Shown here piece by piece: positions 47,801 through 59,426 of a stretch of 64,000 bases of DNA. Origin of the DNA: Lunularia cruciata (taxonomy: Eukaryota; Streptophyta; Marchantiopsida; Lunulariales; Lunulariaceae). The notes beneath the pieces were generated by a model. The model was not told the origin of the DNA. It saw only the letters and a list, made by a program, of their open reading frames with translations, and did not search any database. Every line of letters starts with the position of its first letter. Positions within the stretch are counted from its first letter, which is position 1. The stretch spans positions 68,145,836-68,209,835 of the forward strand of contig OX419757.1 in the NCBI GenBank assembly GCA_948567375.1, in the 5' to 3' direction. The position numbers and the translations under genes were made by a program.

Positions 47801-50800
47801 GTACGAGCAATGGACCAGTATGATGAAGTTATTAAGGTCTGTGTTTCCATCCACACGAATCATCGTTTACTCTGCAAGGTAGACAAAAAGGTTCTGGTTG
47901 CCTTCGGTACTATTTGTTCCTCAAAATGATCTTGTTGTCTGTCAACTTACGAGTGGGCGATCCCATTCTACCCGAACTGTACTTCCTTTTCCTAGTCTGA
48001 AAGTTCGTACAGCTTTACCACGCTAGATTGTGTTCTTCAGGTCGTTGCACCCAAGAAGGCAAAGCTAGCGGCTGCGAGTGCAGAGTTCGAAGTCCTTCAA
48101 TATGCTCTCGCAAGGAAGAAAGATCGTCTTAAAAGTGTCGAAGAAAAATTGGAGAAGTTGGAAAAAAATTTGCAGCTGGTCGACGCAAAGAAAGCTCGGC
48201 TCGAAGGTGAAGTTCTTTATTGCCAACAGGTATGAATTGGCTACATTGTTAAGTATCTCCTTCCCACTCAAGTCAGATTGAAATTAGAGTAAATGAAGCT
48301 TGTGTGGTCCCTTTCTGCTGGAGGTAGGCCCGGATTGCTTTGTAGGTGCGTGATATCAGTTTATTAGACTTTGATTCGAACCTTAACCGTGTTGCTTAAC
48401 TTTGATGTCTAGAATGTTTGAACATAGTCTGGTTAGAATCAAGAGAGAATCTTCCTTTACATTGGTGCTTTGAGCTGTTCTAATTCAGCAGTCCCCATTA
48501 CGCGGATATCCCCCCTGCTTACCAGAAGTTGTAGATGTATAGAGCTGTTAAGACAATGAGAACAATGGTCGACTTTTACCATGCTGACAAGTCGGATGTT
48601 GCCCTGCTTGTATCGTAAAGGAAGGTTCTTGGGAACCCATTATGAAATGTTGGAATTAGATTGTGCTTGTCTCATAAGAATTTTTCAGTGTTGCAAATTG
48701 CCATAACACGGAATATTCATGTTCAACACTATCATGCAAGCTAAGTATATGAGATGATGCATGACTTCCCAATACGCCGCTGTCTAAGAATTCTTGATGA
48801 CGTGGACATCCAGAAACTTTCTCGAGCAGAGAAGCTAATTGGAGGATTAGCCGGTGAGAAAGTACGCTGGACGGACGTGATTGAGGAACTGAGTGTAGTC
48901 TACCACCATTTGACAGGTGATTGTCTTGTCGCGTCAGGCTACGTTGCTTACCTTGGCCCAGTCACTATGAGCTATCGAGAGAAGTTATTGGCAGGCTGGT
49001 CGGCAGTATGCAAGGAGAAGATTATACCCTGCTCTGAGGAATTCAAACTTGGAAAAACTCTTGGCAATCCTGTGGCTATACGTGACTGGGTTATAGCTGG
49101 ACTACCAAATGATGGCTTCTCTATTGACAATGCCATAGTCATGAGTGTTGCAAGGCGGTGGCCGCTACTAATTGATCCTCAGGGCCAGGCGAACAAGTTT
49201 ATAAAGGTAATACTTCAAACTCTAAATTGTCAAAGTTGATCCAGGCAAGAGGCCAATTACCAGTCTAATACCCTTTGTCATTGGACTTGAGCATGCTACT
49301 TCACTATGATGAGAACCTTTCTTCCTAGTCTTTGAAGTAGATGGTCTATCTTCAGTCATTCTGACTTCTGATGTATCAAATATTTTAGCACTCAGTTTCT
49401 AGTCTCACGAGAGTAGACACTCGTGATTGCACTCAGCAATACTCAATTCACTCTCTCTCAGAGCCTTCAAAGATAGTACACAACAGCACTCCCGCAGCAT
49501 GAAAGGTACCTCAGTGGTAAGCAGCATAGAACACACCAGAAACAAGGTACAAGGTGCTGGGAATGACTCTTGTATGAGAACTTAACAAAACAAGAGCAGA
49601 AACCACTCTTATATACACAAAAGTAAACCCTAGAGAGTTGCCTTGCAGAACCCTAATTAGGGCTGCGCTCCTCCTTACCCTAAGTATATTTAGCAGAGCT
49701 TCTAGAGGAATATAACAAAGTCCTAAAAGTAGAGAAGTCACTAAAATAGAGATTAACTAAAATAACACACTATGATGAGAATGTTTGTTTCCTCTGAATG
49801 AAGTTGAAGGTCTATCTTCAATCATTTTGACTTATGATGTATTAGACATCCTAGCACTCAGCTTTCTCAATCTCACCAGAGTAGACTTTCTTGATTACTC
49901 ACAGCAATATTTATTCATCCATCTCTCTCTCTCAGCCTTCAAAGATAGTACACAACAGGTCTCACCAGAGTAGACACCCCTGATTGCTCACAGCAATCCT
50001 CAACTCTCTCTCTTTATGAACCTTAAGAGATAGTACACAACAATTCACTCACACAGCATAATAAACACCCTATGATAAACAGCAGACAACACTTGAGACC
50101 ATGTACAAGGTGTTAAGAATGACCCTTGCAAAAGAACTGACTTACCTGGCTTCAGAGAACACAATTATATATACATAAGCAAAACCTAAAAGTATACTTT
50201 GCCTAACCCTAAGTGTGGCTGCGCCACACGCTATCCCAAAGAGATAGTTGAACCCTAGAGTTACTTAAACTAGAGTCACAAAAATAGGGATCGCAGGAAA
50301 CTAGAGATTAACAAAAACTCACATTATTGTCTTTTTTGCTTGCTTGGTTTCTCTCCAGGAAACTAGAGATTAACAAAAACTCACATTATTGTCTTTTTTG
50401 CTTGCTTGGTTTCTCTCCTAGTCGTACGCGCATAGAGTTGGGAGCACAGATACGTCTTCCTTGGGTCTTCCTTGGGTCGCGATAAGAAGCAAAAGGAGCA
50501 GCTATATCATGACAGCTGCAAAGTATCAATATGTACATGCCAGCTAGCCACCTTTGATGAGTTATCACCTTTCAGGATTACATGCAGGATCAACCTACTA
50601 ACTGTGTACTTTTTGACTTACAGAATAAAGAGAAGGAGAACAATCTGCAGGTCATGAAACTCAGTGACTTGGATTTTGCAAGAAAGCTAGAAATGTGCAT
50701 CACGTTCGGATATCCACTTCTGATTGAAAATATTGGCGAGGAATTAGATCCAACTCTGGAACCACTACTTGTAAGAGCTGTCTTCAAGACTGGCGGTCAA

Positions 50801-53800
50801 CTACAAATCCGACTGGGGGATAATACGATCATTTACAATGAAAAATTTAGGTTTTACATCACAACGAAACTGCGCAACCCGCACTACGCACCGGAGGTGG
50901 GGATTTCTTATTCGAAGTGGATAAAACATCAGAATAAGCAGTAGCCTGCCACACCAAAGCCAAGTCGTGAATTAAGTCAGATAAATGGTAGACTGTACCT
51001 TCCGGTTAATCTTGTACAAACGTCAGAGGTAATCATATAATAAAAAATAGTATTTGACTAACGTGTTCACATGTACACGTTCCATAGATCGCAGTTAAGG
51101 TCACACTTCTCAATTTTGCTATCACACCTGAGGGTCTCGAAGATCAACTTTTGGGGGAAGCTGTGAAGAACGAACGGCCAGATTTGGAAGAACAAAAACA
51201 GCACCTTGTGGTACAGGGTGCGGAAAATCAAAAGCAGCTGAAAAACATAGAAGACCGCATCATTGAGGTTTATCTGTTCTGTTTGACCTTTATCATGATG
51301 TATTATTACGCATATACAATGTGCCATGCTTGAAATTGTCGACATCAGCTGAAGGACGTGTCTATCAGTAGTACTTCGTATTTTGATTCTTTTATCGTAT
51401 GGGTTGTACTTCTCGTTGTTCATCACAAGCCTGAACCTTTCCGAGGAAAGCTCATAGAGCATATGCTCTTCAGTGAGATCACTCATAGCTCTAACGATGT
51501 GTCCTTCCGACTTAATATGATTTCATTATGTGCAGGTTCTCACGGACCAAGAGAGCAACATACTGGAAAGTGAGAAAGCGATCGAAATTGTTTCATCTTC
51601 CAAAATTCTATCAACAGAAATAGCAGAGAAACAAAGAAGTGCGGTAAAAACTGAAGCAAAAATTGATGAAGCCCGTAAAGGCTACATTCCAGTTGCACGG
51701 CACGTCGGAGCATTGTTCTTCACTATCTCCAGTTTGGCCAGTATTGACCCCATGTACCAGTATTCTCTGACTTGGTAAGTAGCTTTCTTTCTCTTAATGA
51801 GTCACAAGAAAGCACATCTTATTTTGAGACTATCGATGTTCTTTGGAGTACTCTCAAGACTACCGAGAACAGTGCAGTTTCTAATTCTGGGTATACCAAA
51901 TCTTTAAAGTGTGGATCTCTTGTTAGGAGTGTTACCTCCATAGAGCTCATGCTCTTGGTGTTTTATTGAGCTGAGTCTGTTAACAAAACGTCAACAAGTT
52001 CATTTTCGTCCCCCATGCTGTAATCAGGTATAGCGTACAGTTCCCGTTTCGTTCATTTCGAAGGTATTGACGATTGACATACAATGTGATTATATCGCGC
52101 TGGTTTTAGCATGGATAGAGCATGGAAAGTTTAATCCCAGCTCTCATACACGCGCTCCTGGGACATCCAACTGACTCTCCATTTGGAGAGTTATCCTATT
52201 ACTGTCCTATACATTATGATGAGGACCTTTGTTCCTGCTCTTTGAAGTAGATGGTCTATTCTCAGGCATTCTGACTTCTGATGTATCAGACATCTTAGCA
52301 CTCACTCTGCTTTCCTAGTCTCACCAGAGCAGACACTCCTAATTGCACACACAAAGACTCAACTCTTTCCTAACCTTCAAAGACAGTACAGCCAGTTCAC
52401 TCACGCAGCACAAATGACCTCCAATACTGAGATACAGAACTCCAATACAGAACACTCCTGAGATGGTGTTAGACAGCTCAGGACTTCGCGAAATGCAGAG
52501 GGGAAGTGGTAGAAATCAACTCCAGTAGAAGAAACTCCTGACTGGGATTATATAGATAGAAGAGTGTACTGAAAGGTGTGCTAAAGGGTGTACTGAAAGG
52601 TGTGTTGTAGGGTGTGCTGAATGGTGTGCTACCATAGTGCTCATGTAACACATGCCGCACATGGAAAGTATGTGAACAGTGGACATGAACAGTGTTCGTC
52701 CATGAACCGTGTCTATTTTGTCTGATCTAACAAAAAATCCCTAAACTCGAGATTACTTAATTTAACACTCCCACTTAATGAGAGTTTAGGACTATTCCCA
52801 TTTCTACTACACATTTCATGTGTTTATCTTTAGGTAGTGCTTTTGTAAACACATCTGCTGTCATCTCCTGTGTAGGACAGTAAACTAAATTCACAACATT
52901 CTCCTTTTCTTTCTCCTCTACAAATCTTCTTCTAATCTCAATGTGCTTAGTCCTTGGGTGATGTACAGGATTTTTGCTGAGTGCTATACTTCCTGTATTG
53001 TCACAGTACAATGTAGTAGGACTTTCCTGCTCAAAGCCCAGCTCCTTAAGAAGTCTCCTGTTCCAGATGATTTCTTGAGTAGCATTTGAAGCAGCCATAA
53101 ATTCTGCCTCAGTAGTAGACAGAGCAACAGATGTTTGCTGTTTACTACGCCAACTGATTGCTCCACCACTAAGCATAACTACATATCCACTAGTTGATCT
53201 GCTGTTATCTGTGTCATCTCCCCAACTAGCATCTGTATATGCTTCAAGAGTAGGAGCAAGTATGTTCCCTTGCTTTCTGTACTCCAAGAATGCATCTGGA
53301 GTACCCTTTAAGTACCTGAATACTCTCTTTATACCTTCCCAATGTGCTTGTGCAGGGTTGCTAGTATATCTAGCTAGTGCTCCCACTGCATAGCATATAT
53401 CTGGTCTTGTACAGACCATGATAAACATTAGTGAACCAAGAGCACTCTGATACAACACTTTGTCACAGAGACTCATCTCCCCATCTATGATTCTGCTGTG
53501 CTTCCACCCCAGATCAAGAGGTGTAGAGACAGGATTCACCTCTGTCATCTGATACTTAGCTAGCATGGATCTCACATACTGTGGTTGACTGATCCGGATC
53601 CATCCTGCTTCTCTGTCTCTGCTCACTTTGATTCCCAAAACGAGTTTTACAGGACCAAGGATAGTCATCTCAAAAACAGAGCACAAGAAATCTATCACTC
53701 CTTTGATAGATTCCCTGTTCCCCAACAGTAATAGATCATCTACATATACAGCTATGTATACATCATCTCTAGTATACACACTCATGTCAGAATCTGCTCG

Positions 53801-56800
53801 TTTGAAATCCTGCTCTCTCAAGTATGAGTCTAGTTTCTCATACCAGGCTCTAGGAGCTTGCTTAAGACCATATAAGGCCTTCTTAAGCAAGCATACTTTT
53901 CCTTTGCCTTCAGTATATCCATCTGGAACATCCATGTAAATAGTCTCTCTCAAATTTCCATTGAGAAAGGCTGTTTTCACATCTAACTGCTCCACTTCCC
54001 AATCTCTCTCTGCTGCAAGAGCTAGAAGCATGCAAATAGATCTATACCTGGCAACTGGTGCAAAAGTTTCTGAATAATCTATTGATGCTTTCTGATTGGA
54101 GCCCTTTGCAACAAGTCTTGCCTTGTACTTCAGGATCTCATTCTCAGCTCCACGTTTGACCCTGAAAACCCATTTGCAGCCAATTGCTTTCCTACCTGGT
54201 GGTAAATCAGCTAGTACCCATGTACCATTAGTCTGAAGAGACTTCTTCTCTTCTGCTATAGCCAACTCTCACTGACTCGAATCTGGTCTGAGCATAGCTT
54301 GCTGTAAAGTGTCTGGATCACAATCTTCATGACAGATGTAAGATTCATCTAACATCTCTTCTGATAGAAAACCAAGTCTGTCAATAGGTTTTCTATCTCT
54401 CTGTGATCTTCTTGGCTCTGTGCCCAGAAGATTCATGCTGTCTCTTGACATCTCTGGAGTCTCACTCAGAGATTCTGCATCTGCAGTCTGCTTCTGGGGG
54501 TCATCTTCTGTAGTATCAGAATCAGAAACCACTGTCTGTTTAGCCTTCTTTTGTACACCTTCAGACTCTCCTTTGATGAACCATCAGCTTCAGGTAGAGA
54601 TTGCTCTTCTGATTATTGATCTGAAAAACTGACTCTGCAGCTTGGGAAGATAGATTGATCAGGCTGATCAAACTGATCAGCTTGCTTCTGCAACTCATCA
54701 CTGTTCTCACTCTAAGTCCTCAATTCATCAAATAGTACATCTCTACTTCTGATGATCTGTCCAGACTTAGGATTGTACAGAAGATATCCTTTCAGCCCCT
54801 CTTCATATCCTAGAAAAAGCATTCTCACAGCCTTCTTTGTGAACTTCCTCCTCTGCTCCTTGGGGATATGAACATAGGCAGGACATCCAAAAACTTTCAA
54901 AGCTGAAAGATTAGGTGTCTTACCACTCCAGCATTCTTCAGGAGTTCTTCCTTGCAATACTGTGGTACCACTGATATTTCTAAGAAAATTTGCAGTGCTA
55001 ATTGCAGCACCCCAAAACTTTCTCTCCAGCTTGGCATGTTGGAGCATTGCCAATGCTTTGTCCACCAGTGTCCTATTCAACCTTTCTGCAACTCCATTCT
55101 GTGCAGGACTGTCTCTGGCAGTACAGTCAAGGAGGATTCCTTTTTCTGACAGAAAAGAGAGGAATTCCTCATTCCTGTACTCTCTGCCTCCATCTGTTCT
55201 CAATCACTTGACTTTCCTCCCAGTCTGCAACTCAGCCATGGCTACAAACTTCTGGAATTTTCGTAGCACTTCATCCTTGCTTTTCATGAGATAGATAAAG
55301 CTCTATCTACTGTAATCGTCCACAAAGGAAACGTAGTAGGCTGCTCCACTCAACGACTTCGCAGTCATGTATCCCCATACATCAGAATCTACGACATCTA
55401 GAAGACCAGAAGCTCTAGATGAAGATTTCTTGGGGATAGGAGCTTTGTGTGCCTTACCTTCTGCACACCCAATGCAGAATTCGAGTTTTCCTTTGGGATC
55501 TAGTTTCAACCCCTCCACTACCTTCTCTAGAGCATATAAGTTTTGCTCTGACAGGTGCCCTAACCTCAAATGCCAGAGATGGATATCATTTCTGTTTTCT
55601 GCTACCAACGCAGAATCAAAACAATAAGCTTCCATCAACTTGAACAGTTTCCCTTTGGCAGTACCATACCCAAGGACCAACTTTCCTTTCTTCAAAGTAC
55701 ATTGATTTCTGTTGCTTTCAAACAGAACATCCACTCCATGCTCCATGAGGCTATGTACTGATATCAAGTTCTTGGTGTAATCTGGAACATACAGTACATT
55801 TTCCAAATAGCCTTTTCCAGAACATCCCATGAAGGCAATGGGAACTTTGCCAATTCCTAACACTGGATTCAGAATCCCAGGTCCACAACGGACACTCTTG
55901 GGAGTCTTCAGAGGTTGAAGAGTTGAGAACAGCTCCTTCTGATAACAGATATGAGAGGTGGCTCCTGAGTCCAAGAACCATCCAGAACCGTTTGAGGACA
56001 ACTGTGATTCTGCCAACATTCCACAATCTGGCTCTTCTGCTGAGTACCCCTCCTCATCGCTGACTATTTCATGGCACTCCTCTGAGTTGTAAGCTGAACT
56101 CCCAAATGTTCGACCTTTTGCTGGTTGAGGTCTCTTGCCTACCTTCTTCAGCTCTCGTTCTCTCCTTTCTTCTCTCTTGGGACATAAAGGTGCAATATGA
56201 CCTTTCTCATGACAGAAATAACAAGTCCTGTCATCAACACTACTAACTCCTTTACCAGATTTACTCACTCTGGCTTGCTCTGGTTTGCTCACTCTTCCAT
56301 CTGGCAGTCTTCTTGAACGAGAAGAAGCACTGAACAGAGCAGCATCTCCCTGCTCATTTAACTTCAGCCCTTTGTCCTCTCTGTGTCTGCTAAACACCAG
56401 CAATTTGTGTATCACATAATCCCATGTGACAGTTTCAACTGGTAAAACTTGCAGAGCTACTAGGACAGAGTCATAGCTTGAAGGAAGACTATCTAAGAGA
56501 TGATTGATCTCATACTTCTCTGTAAGTACAACCCCGTCCTCCTTGATACTCTTGAAGAGTTTCTGCAGTTTTGACAGATAACAGGTGAAATCTTCACCAT
56601 CCTGCAATCTCAAGTTCTTTACTGCAGACCAGACTCGATAGGAGCTCTCCAGCTTCTCAACAGTGTAATAACTCTTGATTTTGTCCCAAATCTCCCAACT
56701 CCAAGCATAAGTATCTACTAGGTCTCTAGCTGGCTCTTCCATAGCCCTTAGCAGAAACCTCCTAGTAGTAGCATGCTTGGCTCTCTCTTCCTTGTTGGTC

Positions 56801-59383
56801 TCTAGCTCATCTGTATCATGAGCTTCTAATGCAAACTCTAGACAGTCATAACTGTCTAAGATAGACTTCACATCCAAAGCCCAAGCTTTGTAATTAGTCT
56901 TTCCCAATTTCTCTATCTCTCTGAATTCTCCTATCAATCCCAGTGGTGATTGTGGGCCCATAACCTGATGAGAACCTTTGTTCCTGCTCTTTGAAGTAGA
57001 TGGTCTATTCTCAGGCATTTTGACTTCTGATGTATCAGACATCTTAGCACTCACTCAGCTTTCCTAGTCTCACCAAAGCAGACACTCCTAATTGCACACA
57101 CAAAGACTCAACTTTCTCCTAGCCTTCAAAGATAGCACAGCCAGTTCACTCACGCAGCACAAATAGTCTCCAATATTGAGATACAGAACTCCAATACAGA
57201 ACACTTCTGAGATGGTGTTAGGCAGCTCAGGACTTCACGAAATGCAGAGGGGAAGTGGTAGAAATCAACTCCAGTAGAAGAAACTCTTGACTGGGATTAT
57301 ACAGATAGAAGAGTGTACTGAAAGGTGTGCTGAATGGTGTGCTACCATAGTGCTCATGTAACACATGCAGCACATGGAAAGTATGTGAACAGTGGACATG
57401 AACAGTGTTCGTCCATGAACAGTGTCTATTTTGTCTGATTCTAACAAAAAGTCCCTAAACTCGAGATTACTTAATTTAACATAGAGCATATCTTCCAAAT
57501 AGCTCTTACAAGAACTTGTGTTAGATCTTCCCATGAAGGCAATAGGAACTTTGCCAGTTCCTAACACTGGATTCAGAATCCCATGTCCACAACGAACACT
57601 CTTGGGAATCTAGAATGCTTGATTCTCTCCTCCTTGTTGGACTCAAGCTTATCTATATCATGAGTTTCTAATGCCAAGTCCAAACAGTCATAACTGTCTA
57701 GGATACATTTCACATCCAAAGCCCAGGCTGTGTAATTAGTGTTTCCTAGTTTCTCTAGTCCTCTGAGTTCTCCTATCAACCCCAATGGTAATTGTGGGCC
57801 CATAACCTGATGAGAACCATTTTTCCTAGTCTTTGAAGTAGATGGTCTATCCTCAATCATTCTGATTTCTGATGTATCAGACATCCTAGCACTCAGCTTC
57901 CTAGTCTCACCAGAGTAAACACTCCTGATTGCACTCAGCAATATTCAACTCATTCTCTCTCAAAGCCTTCAAAGATAATACACAGCAGCACTCACGCAGC
58001 ATGAAAGGTACCCCAGTGGTAAGCAGCATAGAACACGCCTTAAACAAAGTACAAGGTGTTGGGAATGATCCTTGTATGAGAACTTACCTCAACATGAGTA
58101 AAGAGCACTCATATATATACACAAGCAAGCTCTAGAAGGTTGCTTTGCTGAGCCCTAATTAGGGCTGTGCCCTCACTTCACCTTAATCATGTATCTAGCC
58201 TAATCATGTATCTAGTCACTAAACTAGAGATTATCAAAACTAACATCTTGTCCTCTTACACTTCTCTCTCATTACCTTGTTACACTTCGACCCGTTTCTG
58301 CAGCCACACCATCCGATAACTCTTGTATGGTTCCACTCCTCCATTCCCAGCTAATTCACTCCCTAGTATTTTTCCTTCACTCTTTGACCCCGATTCCTAG
58401 TTCAACCTCTCGCATCTAGTGTTCCTACCCGACTCCAGCCCACCTTATTAATCTTTATTGTTCACGAACTGCTTACTCTCGCATCTAGTGTTCCTACCCG
58501 ACTCCAGCCCACCTTATTAATCTTTATTGTTCACGAACTGCTTACTGGTGGGCTCTTACATAATGTTTCCTATTTCTCGTAGTAGTTTTTGCATAGATGC
58601 TCTCTATTTCCCATTGTTTACTAGCCATATGTGATTTTCAATTTGTTCAATTATGCCTTTGCTGCAGGTTACATTTGATGTATTCTACCCTAGGGATTTA
58701 ACACTACTCTAGTATCGTGAATCATGTAAATATTATTTATTGATCATTTGCATCTCATGAGTTCTGGATAACCCGTTTTGGGAACGGCTTCTGCTCTCAT
58801 ATACCTATATATAATCTTTAGCAGGTATTGAACTGTGTTGTAACGATCGGATTCCATATTCAGACACTCGATTTATACAGAACATAGCTAACCCATAGGT
58901 TAACAAGCATCATTCGTTCTCCTTATGTACCGAATGCTCCACCGCCTCTATTCATCAATCGTCATCGAGTGCAAACCTTGTGCGCAGGTACCTGCAACTA
59001 TTTGTGGTGGCGATGGTGGAATCTCCAAAATCTACCAAGCTGGAAGCCCGCATTGAAAACTTGAACGACTACTTCACATTCTTGTTATACTCCAATGTTT
59101 GCCGGAGTCTTTTTGAGAAAGACAAGATGCTACTGTCCTTCTTAATTGGTACAACCCTGTCTTTGATGCAAGGGCTTATGACAAGAGAGGAGCTTAGATT
59201 CTTATCATCGGGTCCACTTACAACAGACAAGAACGTCCCGAACAATCCTGCACCGTGGTTCACTTTCAAACTCTGGGCAGAGATGGTTGAAGCTTCGAAA
59301 ATGGAGGCATTCAAGGTAGTGTTGTTACTTAACTTTCATGATTAAGTTAAGATTCAGCACTTTGATACAATGAGACGTGCGGG

Positions 59384-59426
<43 letters not shown>

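Larger units (their letters stand above)
46372..49206 (+). other. DNAH1-like: dynein exons 34-38: stalk, microtubule-binding domain, start of AAA5
   Basis: Exons: 46372-46617, 47192-47326, 47564-47836, 48041-48229, 48814-49206. Exons 34-35 encode the ascending coiled coil ([20 protein letters not shown]) and [20 protein letters not shown]. Exon 36 carries [20 protein letters not shown] and [13 protein letters not shown], the microtubule-binding tip (residues about 3,022-3,112). Exon 37 is the descending coiled coil, Lys/Glu rich. Exon 38 continues with [18 protein letters not shown] and into AAA5 ([20 protein letters not shown]). Confidence 0.9.
52217..57481 (-). mobile_element. Ty1/copia LTR retrotransposon in dynein intron 41, antisense
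   Basis: On - it has: 5' LTR (56966-57481), primer site (56952-56965), one gag-protease-integrase-RT-RNase H frame (57054 to 52775), polypurine tract (52768-52776) and 3' LTR (52217-52767). Integrase before RT defines copia. The LTRs are closely similar, differing mainly by extra short repeats in the 3' LTR. Several stops and a frame shift in pol make it defective, though it is younger than the gypsy element. The flanking pentamers CATTA and TAGAG do not match, and its right end abuts the interior of a related element, so it probably entered that element and the left part was later lost or exchanged. Confidence 0.92.

Noticed and set aside
49785-49973. Short gene between the solo LTRs
   Set aside because: The frame lies entirely inside the second LTR and reads opposite to the element.
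53628-53939. Plus-strand frames within the copia element (e.g. 53628-53939, 54962-55294)
   Set aside because: They are antisense shadows of the RT and integrase coding strand.
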